A stretch of DNA of 38,286 bases from Bacillota bacterium (GCA_023411645.1 JAEYON010000131.1:1-38286); one strand, 5' to 3'. Counted from the first letter of the stretch, positions 15,971 to 23,640 are shown. Made by a program: numbers and translations. Notes: generated by a model not told the origin, from the letters alone.

Positions 15971-18208
15971 ATGGAAGAAGTAAATCTTACTGCCAAATCT
16001 CTTGAGGATTTGCAGTACATAGCCAGGATGATGGGTCTTAGAAATGTTCTAAAGAGCAGCAAGGATGAGTTGATCGCTAAGATTCACAAGGCTGGCCGTT
16101 CAAGCACCGAGAAAGCATTGGACGCTGGAAAAGGAATTGAAGATAGCAAAAATGAAGAAGAGTTGAAACCGAAAAGAGGAAGAAAACCAAAACAGGAAAA
16201 AGCTGATGAAAGCACCGCAGGTGCTGTTGAGGTTTCTTCAGAGGATATAAAGGAGACTAAGAAAAGAGGCAGGAAGCCAAAAAGTGAAAATGCAGTTTTA
16301 TCTGATGCGGCTGCTGTATCCGACGAAGCGGAAGCTCAGAAGGTTGAGAAAGTTGTATCTGTTCAGAAACCTCAGGACGCAGAAGAAGTTCAGAGTGCTG
16401 AGGAAAAGCCCTTGAGAAAATCGAAGAGAGGCAGACCCAGAAAAGTTTCTACAGCAGACGAAAGCACTGCCCAGACTGAAACAATTCAAACTAAGGCTGA
16501 CGACACTCCTATGAAACCAGTGGAGGGAGCTGCAGCATCAACGGCCGGTCCGGCAGAAGCGGTACCATCAGATGTAAAACAAGCAGAGATTAATCGAAAA
16601 GAATCAAAACCGGCGGAGGCTAAACCTACTGAGGCAAAACCGACGGAGGCCATATCGGAAGAAGCCAAAACAACAGAGGCTAAAGTAGCAGAGGTTAAAG
16701 CGACGGAAGCTAAACCGGAAGAAGTAAAACAGGAAGATGTAAAACCTGTGGAAGCCAGACCGGCGGAGTCTAAATCGGATGATGCTAAACTGGTGGAGAC
16801 AAAACCGGCGGAAGCAAAGCCAATAGAGACAAGACCGACTGAATCAAGACACAACGAGACCGGAAGAAGGTACTTGGACGGACAGGTTAGGACTCAAGGC
16901 GGGTACAAAGCAAGGTATAGCAGAAACAATGAGAATCAATGGCAGAGGAGCGAACGGCAGACCCCGAGCGAAATCACTATTCAGATCAGACCGGAATCCG
17001 AGGAGCCAAAGCCGGACTATGTTGTAGTAGAGAATGGGAAAGCTGATGCGATAAAATCAAGCCAGACAAACGGCGTGGAAAAAATCGAAAGCGATGATCC
17101 TGTTGAGGGTGTGCTTGAGGTGTTGCCTGACGGTTACGGCTTCCTCAGAAGCGACAACTTTCTTTCGGGTACCAAGGACGTGTATGTGTCCCCTTCGCAG
17201 ATCAGAAGGTTCGGACTGAAGACCGGGGACAAGGTCAAGGGAAAAGGAAGGATACCTAAGGAAGGAGAGAAATTCCAGGCACTCCTTTATGTACTGACAG
17301 TAAATGGCGATACGCCTGATGTTGTTTCAAGAAGGGTTCCTTTTGAACACTTAACCCCTATATTCCCGGATAAGAGGATTACACTTGAGACTACTCCCAA
17401 GGAGCTTTCAACCAGGCTGATTGATTTAATCGCTCCTATCGGCAGAGGACAAAGAGGGATGATCGTCTCCCCGCCAAAGGCCGGTAAAACCATACTATTG
17501 AAGAAAATAGCCAATGCGATAACAACTAACTGCCCGGAAATAGAACTTATTGTCCTGCTCATTGACGAGCGCCCAGAGGAAGTAACTGATATGCAGCGCT
17601 CCATTAATGGTGAGATCATTTATTCCACTTTTGACAAGGTGCCCGAGCATCATATCAAGGTGGCGGAAATGGTACTGGAGAGGGCGCAGAGGTTGGTTGA
17701 GCATAAGAAGGATGTGGTTATTCTTCTTGATAGCATTACAAGGCTTGCCAGAGCATACAACCTGACAATCCCGCCAACGGGAAGGACACTTTCAGGCGGT
17801 CTGGATCCGGGTGCGCTCCATGCGCCCAAGCGTTTCTTTGGATCTGCCCGAAACATAGAGTTTGGCGGCAGTCTGACCATTATTGCAACGGCGCTGATTG
17901 AGACCGGCAGCCGTATGGATGATGTTATTTTCGAAGAATTCAAGGGCACCGGTAATATGGAGATCCACCTTGACAGAAAAATGTCAGAGAAGCGTGTGTT
18001 CCCTGCAATTGACATCAACAAGTCCGGTACCAGAAGAGAGGATCTGCTGCTTAACCAGAGGGAAATGGAAAGCATTTGGGCGATCAGGAAGGCTATGAGC
18101 AATCTGGGGACGTCCGATGTAACAGAAATGATTCTGAGCAAATTGACTCAAACCAGGACAAACGAAGATTTTGTCAATAGTATCAATAAATCATTTATCG
18201 ATAAATAG
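15971..18208 (+). CDS. rho: Transcription termination factor Rho with a long low-complexity N-terminal extension
   Basis: Hexameric RNA-dependent ATPase/translocase that ends transcription. The 745 aa far exceed the usual 420-430. Order: an N-terminal Rho-N (SAP-like) helical module (residues 1-38), a long insert (about 39-370), the cold-shock-like RNA-binding domain (about 372-450, PDGYGFLRSDNF...KDVYVSPSQIRRF), and the RecA-type motor (about 460-740). Walker A is PPKAGKT (K506), Walker B is VVILLDSITRLARAYN, followed by SGGLDPGALHAPKRFFG, the FGGSLTIIATALIETGSRMDD segment read across two motifs, and FKGTGNME. All motor motifs look intact. The insert has three AT-hook-like motifs (R69-G-R-K-P, R99-G-R-K-P, R153-G-R-P) and 17 tandem pentapeptides at residues 213-297. 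GGTGG precedes the ATG. Long disordered Rho inserts occur in other bacteria (Actinobacteria; a prion-like one in Clostridium botulinum); this one is Lys/Glu-rich, not Gln/Asn-rich. Confidence 0.96.
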   Translation: MEEVNLTAKSLEDLQYIARMMGLRNVLKSSKDELIAKIHKAGRSSTEKALDAGKGIEDSKNEEELKPKRGRKPKQEKADESTAGAVEVSSEDIKETKKRGRKPKSENAVLSDAAAVSDEAEAQKVEKVVSVQKPQDAEEVQSAEEKPLRKSKRGRPRKVSTADESTAQTETIQTKADDTPMKPVEGAAASTAGPAEAVPSDVKQAEINRKESKPAEAKPTEAKPTEAISEEAKTTEAKVAEVKATEAKPEEVKQEDVKPVEARPAESKSDDAKLVETKPAEAKPIETRPTESRHNETGRRYLDGQVRTQGGYKARYSRNNENQWQRSERQTPSEITIQIRPESEEPKPDYVVVENGKADAIKSSQTNGVEKIESDDPVEGVLEVLPDGYGFLRSDNFLSGTKDVYVSPSQIRRFGLKTGDKVKGKGRIPKEGEKFQALLYVLTVNGDTPDVVSRRVPFEHLTPIFPDKRITLETTPKELSTRLIDLIAPIGRGQRGMIVSPPKAGKTILLKKIANAITTNCPEIELIVLLIDERPEEVTDMQRSINGEIIYSTFDKVPEHHIKVAEMVLERAQRLVEHKKDVVILLDSITRLARAYNLTIPPTGRTLSGGLDPGALHAPKRFFGSARNIEFGGSLTIIATALIETGSRMDDVIFEEFKGTGNMEIHLDRKMSEKRVFPAIDINKSGTRREDLLLNQREMESIWAIRKAMSNLGTSDVTEMILSKLTQTRTNEDFVNSINKSFIDK
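16607..16861 (+). repeat. 17 tandem 15-bp repeats inside rho
   Basis: The translation reads as 17 consecutive pentapeptides of the form (K/R)-P-x-(E/D)-(A/V/T/S), for example KPAEA, KPTEA, KPTEA, then more diverged units to RHNET. The DNA units are degenerate, so the array is old or selected for its protein pattern rather than freshly amplified. Confidence 0.9.
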
Positions 18209-18211
18209 GGC

Positions 18212-18240
18212 TTGAATATGCTGACAAACTGTGTTAAAAT
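18212..18240 (+). promoter_or_regulatory. Promoter of rpmE
   Basis: TTGAAT (18212-18217), 17-base spacer, TAAAAT (18235-18240), with TG one base before the -10. It begins directly after the rho stop, so rpmE can be transcribed separately from rho, with a leader of about 66 nt. Confidence 0.6.
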
Positions 18241-18248
18241 GTTTTTTG

Positions 18249-18295
18249 CCTTATTGCGAGAGCAAAATGGCAGAATCTATTTTGCGGCAAGGCGA
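18249..18295 (+). promoter_or_regulatory. rpmE leader: Hairpin in the rpmE leader, possible L31 autoregulatory element
   Basis: GCAAAAT (18262-18268) pairs with ATTTTGC (18279-18285) across a 10-nt loop, and outer GCCTT/AAGGC segments (18248-18252 and about 18288-18292) can also pair. It fills almost the whole predicted leader. Structured leaders of L31 genes are described in Firmicutes; I cannot check this against those models. Confidence 0.4.
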
Positions 18296-18312
18296 AGGAA
18301 GGTGAATTGACG

Positions 18313-18525
18313 ATGAAAGAAAAGATCCATCCAAAGTATGGGGAAGCAGTTGTGAAGTGCGCTTGCGGAGAGACTTTTACCACAGGATCAACTAAGTCTA
18401 ATCTGCACGTAGAAATATGTTCCAAATGTCATCCGTTCTTTACAGGTAAGCAAAAGCTTGTTGATACTGGCGGACGCGTGGAGAAATTTAAAAAGAAATT
18501 CGGCATCGTGGACGACCGCGGCTAA
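18313..18525 (+). CDS. rpmE: 50S ribosomal protein L31 (zinc-binding type)
   Basis: Ribosomal protein bL31, 70 aa. It begins MKEKIHPKYGEAVVKCACGE and carries four zinc-ligand cysteines, C16, C18, C36 and C39 (CSKC), so it is the C+ form rather than the zinc-independent YtiA form. The ATG follows GGAAGGTGA. The rho-rpmE order is common in Firmicutes. A terminator follows at once, so it may be monocistronic. Confidence 0.97.
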   Translation: MKEKIHPKYGEAVVKCACGETFTTGSTKSNLHVEICSKCHPFFTGKQKLVDTGGRVEKFKKKFGIVDDRG

Positions 18526-18584
18526 GATATTTGCATGCATTTGAAGCAAATGCTGTTTGAAAAAGGTGCTTAAAAATGTTACAC

Positions 18585-18618
18585 TAAAGGCTGAAAAGAA
18601 ATTCAGCCTTTATTTTTT
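18585..18618 (+). terminator. Intrinsic terminator after rpmE
   Basis: TAAAGGCTGAA (18585-18595) pairs with TTCAGCCTTTA (18602-18612), 11 bp, with a 6-nt loop AAGAAA, followed by TTTTTT. It also shows that the next gene cannot start at the in-frame codon at 18557. Confidence 0.88.
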
Positions 18619-18655
18619 ATATTTTATTGCATTATTGGGATGCGAGGAGAATACA

Positions 18656-19579
18656 ATGAAAAAAACAACGATAGGGGGACAGGCGCTGATTGAAGGCCTA
18701 TTGATGATGGGGCCTGAAAGCGTTGGAATAGCTGTACGCAAGCCGGATGGAGAGATTGTCCTGGATAAAAAGCCGCTGCCACGAAAGCTGCCGATCGCGA
18801 AGGTTCCATTTGTCAGGGGCTGCGTAAATCTGTTCAGGCAGATGGTGGTTGGCGTAAAGGCGCTGATGTATTCCGCAGATTTTGTTGAACTGGAAGAAGA
18901 GGATCAAAAACCTTCAAAGGTGGATGCTTTTATAGAAAAGATCTTTAAGGACAAGGGAAAGGATGCGGTCATATATTTTTCCGTTATAATTGCATTGGCC
19001 TTAAGTATCGGTCTTTTTATTCTTCTGCCAAACCTGCTGGCCAGCTTGATCAAAATCAATAAAGAGGGTGCAGGCGTCATTTTCTATAATTTATTTGAGG
19101 GTATCATCCGAATTTTGATATTTTTCGGATATATTTATCTCGCCACACTGCTCAATGATATCAAAAGGGTATGGCAGTACCACGGTGCAGAGCATAAAAC
19201 CATCCATTGCTATGAACATGAGGATGAGCTGACGGTGGAAAACGTCAGGAAGTATTCTACGAAGCATCCGAGGTGCGGAACCTCCTTTTTGTTTCTTGTG
19301 ATGATCGTGAGTATCATTCTATTTTCTTTTTTAGGATGGCATAATCGGCTGATTAATGCTCTGCTGCGAATTCTGATGATACCTGTGGTTGCTGGAATCT
19401 CATATGAAATATTGCGATTTGCGGGCAGACATACGGATTGGCTGCTTATGAAAATAGTAAATGCTCCAGGCCTTCTGTTCCAGCATTTAACTACAAGAGA
19501 GCCTGACGATTCGCAGATTGAGGTCGCAATTGTGGCGATGAAGAGTGTACTTGTGAATGACGAATCGGATAAATGGTAA
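18656..19579 (+). CDS. DUF1385 family membrane protein
   Basis: Conserved polytopic membrane protein, 307 aa, of the DUF1385 family (often described as a predicted metal-dependent enzyme). The N-terminus has GGQALIEGLLMMGP, a family hallmark; TM helices follow at about residues 105-130, 145-175, 220-240 and 248-268. The conserved His/Glu/Cys stretch YHGAEHKTIHCYEHEDELT and KHPRCGTSFLF lies between them and probably forms the metal site. GAGGAG precedes the ATG at 18656. In many Clostridia this gene lies between rpmE and prmC, as here; the start of prmC follows 27 nt after the stop. The biochemical function is not established. Confidence 0.92.
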   Translation: MKKTTIGGQALIEGLLMMGPESVGIAVRKPDGEIVLDKKPLPRKLPIAKVPFVRGCVNLFRQMVVGVKALMYSADFVELEEEDQKPSKVDAFIEKIFKDKGKDAVIYFSVIIALALSIGLFILLPNLLASLIKINKEGAGVIFYNLFEGIIRILIFFGYIYLATLLNDIKRVWQYHGAEHKTIHCYEHEDELTVENVRKYSTKHPRCGTSFLFLVMIVSIILFSFLGWHNRLINALLRILMIPVVAGISYEILRFAGRHTDWLLMKIVNAPGLLFQHLTTREPDDSQIEVAIVAMKSVLVNDESDKW

Positions 19580-19606
19580 TTTCACAGTAATATGGAGTAA
19601 CGGAGA

Positions 19607-20659
19607 ATGACTTTATTAGAAGCATTCAGAACAGGCAGTCAATTTTTAAAAAGTGCTGATATTGATGCCCCGGCAATAGATGCCGGGGTACTGCTTTGCT
19701 CGATTGCAAAATGCAGCAGAGAGGAGCTCTATACCTATGGAGACCGTGAGATGGAGGAGAGCCTGCATCAAAGGTATCTGAACGCATTGGAGAAGCGCTC
19801 GAAGGGATATCCTCTACAGTACCTGACCGGAATGCAGGAGTTTATGTCTCTATCCTTTTACGTTGGGCCGGGGGTGTTGATCCCCAGACAGGAAACAGAG
19901 CTGTTGGTGGAGACGGTCCTTGAATTTTGCAGAAATAAAACGGGTATTTGTACGAGTGAAGCGAATAATGGCAATCTCAAAGCGAGCCAATGCAGCAGGA
20001 TACTTGATATGGGAACAGGTTCGGGTTGTATTGCCATTAGTCTGGCTTATTATCTACCCGGATGTACCGTGGTGGCGGTTGATAAAATGGAGAGCGCATT
20101 GGACATGGTGAAGAGAAATGCGCGTGCGAATGGTGTGGAGGCAAGGGTCTCCACGCTTCAAAGCGATCTGTTCAGGAATTTGGAAATAACGACCTCTTCA
20201 GCCGGCAGGTTTGATGTAATTGTTTCCAATCCACCCTATATTCGAAGCGCTGATATTTGCGATCTTCAGCGTGAGGTAAGGGAGCATGAACCGATTGAGG
20301 CACTGGACGGCGGGATTGACGGACTTTCCTTTTATAGGCAGATAATCGGGGAAGCGCAGGCCTATCTGAAAGAAGGCGGAATGCTGGCGTTTGAGGTGGG
20401 GTATGATCAGGCGAAGGATGTGGCGGCGCTTATGTCCGGTGTGTCAGGTATGTCCGATAAGTTCGGTGTATCTAGCGAGTCCGATGTGTCCGATAAGTTC
20501 GGTGTATCTAGCGAGTCCGATGCGTCCGATAAGTCCGGTGCTTCCAATGCGTCTGGCACTACCGACATTGAAAAACACCAATGTGCAGGCTTTAGAAGCA
20601 TCCGTATTCATAAGGATCTTGCTGGGATTGACAGGGTCGTAACAGGCGTGAAGACATGA
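19607..20659 (+). CDS. prmC: Peptide chain release factor N5-glutamine methyltransferase PrmC with an internal repeat insert
   Basis: SAM-dependent enzyme that methylates the Gln of the GGQ motif in release factors. Its 350 aa exceed the usual 280-290. The N-terminal helical domain (1-90) is followed by the Rossmann domain with DMGTGSGCIA (G136-G140) and the catalytic NPPY (N208-Y211). Near the C-terminus, about residues 275-330 are an insert rich in Ser, Gly, Asp and Val that contains three copies of a 12-residue repeat (282-317). The family's last strand (FRSIRIHKDLAGIDRVV) resumes after it, so the enzyme is likely functional with a floppy loop. GGAG precedes the ATG. The release-factor gene prfA, which often accompanies prmC, is not in the window. 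Confidence 0.94.
   Translation: MTLLEAFRTGSQFLKSADIDAPAIDAGVLLCSIAKCSREELYTYGDREMEESLHQRYLNALEKRSKGYPLQYLTGMQEFMSLSFYVGPGVLIPRQETELLVETVLEFCRNKTGICTSEANNGNLKASQCSRILDMGTGSGCIAISLAYYLPGCTVVAVDKMESALDMVKRNARANGVEARVSTLQSDLFRNLEITTSSAGRFDVIVSNPPYIRSADICDLQREVREHEPIEALDGGIDGLSFYRQIIGEAQAYLKEGGMLAFEVGYDQAKDVAALMSGVSGMSDKFGVSSESDVSDKFGVSSESDASDKSGASNASGTTDIEKHQCAGFRSIRIHKDLAGIDRVVTGVKT
20450..20557 (+). repeat. Three 36-bp tandem repeats inside prmC
   Basis: Units at 20450-20485, 20486-20521 and 20522-20557 encode MSDKFGVSSESD, VSDKFGVSSESD and ASDKSGASNASG. The first two differ at only one base, so that duplication is recent; the third is diverged. The frame is preserved. Confidence 0.92.
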
Positions 20660-20682
20660 GACGGTTCCAATGACTCAATTCC

Positions 20683-21735
20683 CTATTCTATCGATAGCAA
20701 GACCATTGAGACATCATCCTTTAAGTCGTTTGAGGTTTTTATATCTGCAAAGCTAAATGCAGATTTTTTGATCTGAAGCAGGAGCTGCTTTGGTTTTGAG
20801 TGGCTGTTCAGCAGGATTTCAAGCAGTCGGTCCTCTCCATATTGCTCGTTTTGTTTGTTTCTCAGTTCAAGAATACCGTCGGAGTATAAAAACAGCTTAT
20901 CACCGGAGTATAGTTTTATGCTGCCTTCAGAGTATGCGGGTTTTCTCATCCAATTGCTGATGGGGATTCCCGGAAGCCGGAGCAGTTCAAACCTTGTGTC
21001 GCTATAGACAACAGGCACAACGTTCAAGCCTGCATTGGAGTATTTCATTGTCTTGTTGTCAAGATCAATTATGGCATAGAACATTGTTATATACATTTCA
21101 TAATCCAGCTTGCTGCGGTTGAATTCGTAAAACAACTCTTCCAGAGCTTTTGCCGGTGACAGCAGCTTTTTATTTAGTGAGGAACGTAAAAAAACAGTAA
21201 GCAATGAGGCTGGAATGCCATGTCCGGATACATCTGCCAGGTATACTCCAAGGTGGGAATCGTTTATGTAGAATGTATCGATAAAATCACCGCCAAGTGC
21301 TTCACAGGGCATAAAAAGCAAGGAAAAGTCCAGACGGGGGTCTACAGGAGGACTCGGGAGCAGACTTGCCTGAAGTTTTCTGGCCATCTCTATTTCTTGT
21401 TTGAGGATTTTATTCTGCTCTTCCATTTCCTTGTACAACTGCTTGATATGTGTGGTTTCACGAAGTACCTCGACCACGGCAACAATCACACCGTCTTTAT
21501 TCCTCAGAGGAGAGGACATGACGGAGAAACACTTGCCGTTGACCTCTTCTTCCTTTTCGAAGGGAGTTCCGTTGAAGACAGCAGTTCTCGAAGTACAGTT
21601 CTCACAAGGCTTGGCGCGTCCCAGAGCTTCGTAGCACTTTTTAGCTTCTGCGCTGCGTTCGAGATTTTCAGACATGGCCTTGTTCATGTAAAGGACATTA
21701 TCATCCCTGTCAATGACCCGTACCCAATCAAGCAT
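20683..21735 (-). CDS. PAS-PP2C (SpoIIE-type) serine phosphatase
   Basis: Soluble phosphatase, 350 aa from the first in-frame ATG. An N-terminal PAS domain (about 1-95: VRVIDRDDNVLYMNKAMSEN) carries the cysteine motif CYEALGRAKPCENC; a coiled coil follows (about 95-118), then a SpoIIE/RsbU-type PP2C domain (about 130-350) with metal-binding GGDFIDTFYIND, LADVSGHGIPASL, YSNAGL and the final DDVSMVLL. Members dephosphorylate anti-anti-sigma factors in sporulation and stress partner switching. The translation runs on upstream in the same frame for at least 18 plausible residues (FTELLKRSGPFIEDIVNG) before any ATG, GTG or TTG, so the true start is unclear. GGGGG lies at about 21794-21798. It converges on prmC and diverges from yyaC. 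Confidence 0.9.
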   Translation of the reverse strand: MLDWVRVIDRDDNVLYMNKAMSENLERSAEAKKCYEALGRAKPCENCTSRTAVFNGTPFEKEEEVNGKCFSVMSSPLRNKDGVIVAVVEVLRETTHIKQLYKEMEEQNKILKQEIEMARKLQASLLPSPPVDPRLDFSLLFMPCEALGGDFIDTFYINDSHLGVYLADVSGHGIPASLLTVFLRSSLNKKLLSPAKALEELFYEFNRSKLDYEMYITMFYAIIDLDNKTMKYSNAGLNVVPVVYSDTRFELLRLPGIPISNWMRKPAYSEGSIKLYSGDKLFLYSDGILELRNKQNEQYGEDRLLEILLNSHSKPKQLLLQIKKSAFSFADIKTSNDLKDDVSMVLLSIE

Positions 21736-21804
21736 GCCATTAACGATATCCTCAATGAATGGACCGCTTCTTTTTAATAATTCCGTAAAAACACCCCCTA
21801 TGTC

Positions 21805-21833
21805 ATAATATCAGATTCAATGTGTGAAGTAAA
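21805..21833 (-). promoter_or_regulatory. Promoter of the PAS-PP2C gene
   Basis: On the - strand TTTACT (21833-21828), 17-base spacer, TATTAT (21810-21805), with TG one base before the -10. The start would be near 21798, next to the GGGGG ribosome binding site, so the leader would be very short. Confidence 0.5.
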
Positions 21834-21916
21834 TTAGTTGTGAAAGTCGAAAAATTAGATGTAATAAATTGTGATGATCTGGAAATAATATATAAAAAAC
21901 GGTTTTTGGAGCAGTC

Positions 21917-22531
21917 ATGATTTATAAAGTATCAGAAAATCAGCACCAGTATATAGATGCCAATAGTGATACAGCCTTTCGAACCTTTACCGGAGAGCTA
22001 CGTAGGTATATTGACAATGCTCGGGAGAAGGGCTTCAAGTCGTTGGTGTTTGTATGTATAGGAACAGACCGTTCAACGGGGGACAGTCTAGGCCCTCTGG
22101 TTGGTTATAAAATCTCCGGAGTTAATTATAAAGGAGTACATGTATATGGAAATCTGGAAAACCCAGTTCACGCAAAAAATCTGGAGGAAATTACAGGCCG
22201 TATTGTATCGGAGTGCGATAAGCCCTTTATCATAGCGATTGACGCCTGCCTGGGCAGTATGAATCATATTGGCTATGTTGGGATCGGTTCAGGCCCTGTT
22301 AAGCCTGGATCAGGGGTAAAGAAGGAGCTCCCGCCGGTTGGAGACATGTTTGTCACTGGGATTGTTAATTTTGGTGGTTTCATGGATTTTCTCGTATTAC
22401 AAAATACACGCTTGTATACTGTAATGAAAATTGCGGACTTCATTGCCACAGGCATCCGATATGTAATGTGGGAGCTGGAGAGGGAAGAGTGTTCAAATAG
22501 TATCAGACATTTTCCGAATATATCACTATAA
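21917..22531 (+). CDS. yyaC: YyaC family sporulation protein (DUF1256)
   Basis: Putative sporulation protease related in fold to the germination protease GPR and hydrogenase maturation proteases. The 204 aa match B. subtilis YyaC (about 205). Family segments visible: FVCIGTDRSTGDSLGPLVG near residues 43-62, VHVYGNLENPVHAKNL, IAIDACLG (acidic putative active site), and the glycine-rich GSGPVKPGSGVKKELPPVGD. The ATG is preceded by TGGAGCAG. It marks the organism as an endospore former. No sporulation-sigma promoter could be identified with confidence in the divergent gap. Confidence 0.93.
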   Translation: MIYKVSENQHQYIDANSDTAFRTFTGELRRYIDNAREKGFKSLVFVCIGTDRSTGDSLGPLVGYKISGVNYKGVHVYGNLENPVHAKNLEEITGRIVSECDKPFIIAIDACLGSMNHIGYVGIGSGPVKPGSGVKKELPPVGDMFVTGIVNFGGFMDFLVLQNTRLYTVMKIADFIATGIRYVMWELEREECSNSIRHFPNISL

Positions 22532-22591
22532 TAGGGTATAAAGAAAAAATAATGGCAAATGGAATTTGACATATATTCGGGAGGTTATACT

Positions 22592-23137
22592 ATGAGTAAG
22601 ACAAGTAAGATTTTAGGGGGCATACTGATTATTCTGGGCATACTGTTTCTTTTAAAGAATCTTAATCTATTCAGCATATGGGATTTTATCAACTTAAGAA
22701 CGATTTTTAGATTCATTGGAACGCTTGTAGGCAGATACTGGCCGGCAGTGTTTTTAATCCTGCCGGGATTGATGTTTCATTCCTCATTTTTCTCCGGAGG
22801 CAGAAGAAATCCGGGGGTGTTAGTGCCGGGCGGCATCCTGCTGGTGTTGGGAATTGTTTTTCAGATCAACATGATTTTCGGCGGCTGGAGCATTTTGTGG
22901 CCGGTGTATATTTTTTCCGTAGCTTTCGGATTAATGGAGCTGTATGTCTTCGGTTCTAGGGAACGGGGGCTGCTTATACCCATCGGGATACTGACCGCTT
23001 TATCACTTGTGTTTTTCATCGCATTTTCATTGAACCGTTTGTTGAGCCTTAACACCAGACCGTATGCGATTCCTGTCGTGCTGATACTGATGGGCGTGAT
23101 GATTCTGTTTGGGGGCAAAGGAAAAAGAAGTGCTTAA
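22592..23137 (+). CDS. LiaF/LiaI-like membrane protein (DUF5668-type)
   Basis: Small membrane protein, 181 aa, with about five or six hydrophobic helices. The opening GGILIILGILFLLKNLNLF is the repeat motif of LiaI-LiaF-like transmembrane proteins (DUF5668), and a second copy of that pattern occurs at residues about 69-95 (GILLVLGIVFQINMIFGGW). It lacks the soluble C-terminal domain of LiaF. GGGAGG precedes the ATG at 22592; the in-frame ATG at 22559 lies upstream of that site. Relatives are involved in envelope stress sensing, but the specific role here is unknown. Confidence 0.82.
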   Translation: MSKTSKILGGILIILGILFLLKNLNLFSIWDFINLRTIFRFIGTLVGRYWPAVFLILPGLMFHSSFFSGGRRNPGVLVPGGILLVLGIVFQINMIFGGWSILWPVYIFSVAFGLMELYVFGSRERGLLIPIGILTALSLVFFIAFSLNRLLSLNTRPYAIPVVLILMGVMILFGGKGKRSA

Positions 23138-23168
23138 CTTTTTGTTTATGTTTGCGCTCTAAGGGGAA

Positions 23169-23174
23169 TATAAT
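23169..23174 (+). promoter_or_regulatory. Probable -10 box for rubredoxin
   Basis: TATAAT, 43 nt upstream of the rubredoxin ATG. No convincing -35 hexamer at 16-18 nt; TTGTTT at 23142-23147 is 21 bases away. Confidence 0.4.
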
Positions 23175-23216
23175 CTATTATTAGGTATAAAGTACTATTA
23201 ATTTGGGAGGATGAAC

Positions 23217-23375
23217 ATGGACAAATATGTTTGCACTGCATGCGGTTACATTTATGACCCGGAGGTTGGAGATCCTGATGGCGGTATTGCGCCGGGCACA
23301 TCATTTGAAGATCTTCCGGATGATTGGGTCTGCCCAATCTGCGGAGTAAGCAAGGATATGTTTGAAAAGGCATAG
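23217..23375 (+). CDS. Rubredoxin
   Basis: Small one-electron carrier of 52 aa. Four iron-ligand cysteines form two CxxC knuckles, C6/C9 (CTACGY) and C39/C42 (CPICG), with the typical YDP, DLPDDWVCP and aromatic core residues. It is the standard length. GGGAGG precedes the ATG. In anaerobic Clostridia rubredoxins pass electrons to oxygen- and peroxide-detoxifying enzymes; none is adjacent here, so its partner is not shown by context. Confidence 0.97.
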   Translation: MDKYVCTACGYIYDPEVGDPDGGIAPGTSFEDLPDDWVCPICGVSKDMFEKA

Positions 23376-23430
23376 GTAAGGCAAGCGGCAGGCACAAGCA
23401 AGCAGGCAGGAAACAACAGTTTTGAACCAA

Positions 23431-23522
23431 GCAGTTCATAGAAAAGACAGGCAATAAGGCAGTTCATATAAACAGACAGAAAAAGCTGAAACCTGTAGAA
23501 ATCAGTGTGAGCTGAAACCTGT
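23431..23522 (+). repeat. Short direct repeats downstream of rubredoxin
   Basis: GCAGTTCATA at 23431-23440 and 23459-23468 (period 28), and AGCTGAAACCTGT at 23484-23496 and 23510-23522 (period 26). The flanking 23385-23420 is full of AAGCAGGCA-like units. The stretch is non-coding. Confidence 0.75.
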
Positions 23523-23549
23523 TGCAAATTGGTTTTGATATGCTATAAT
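23522..23549 (+). promoter_or_regulatory. Putative promoter upstream of glnA
   Basis: TTGCAA (23522-23527), 16-base spacer, TATAAT (23544-23549). A transcript would start near 23556, only a few bases before a terminator-like hairpin. It is the best promoter I see for glnA, about 215 nt from its ATG. Confidence 0.4.
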
Positions 23550-23560
23550 AAGGGAAAGAT

Positions 23561-23585
23561 AAGGGGACATGCTAGTCCCCTTTTT
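23561..23585 (+). terminator. Terminator-like hairpin between rubredoxin and glnA
   Basis: AAGGGGAC (23561-23568) pairs with GTCCCCTT (23575-23582) across ATGCTA, followed by TTT. It could end the rubredoxin transcript, or act as an attenuator if the promoter at 23522 is real. Confidence 0.65.
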
Positions 23586-23640
23586 GCTGTATAAAGCATA
23601 GGAATTTCTAGATTAGGTTGCCTGTAATATGATTTGTAAT

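Noticed and set aside
18557..18655. N-terminal extension of the DUF1385 protein
   Set aside because: It runs through the rpmE terminator hairpin; the ATG at 18656 has a GAGGAG site and the family's normal start.
20450..20557. Tandem 36-bp units in prmC as a CRISPR array
   Set aside because: The units are head to tail without unique spacers, are coding, and keep the reading frame.
21735..21916. Sporulation sigma-factor promoter for yyaC
   Set aside because: I looked for sigma-E/G-type hexamers in the divergent gap but found no convincing pair at the right spacing.
23623..23640. TGTAAT-N6-TGTAAT in the glnA leader as a WalR box
   Set aside because: The spacing is 6 bases instead of 5, so the half-sites are 12 rather than 11 bases apart. 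It also does not match the GlnR/TnrA consensus.
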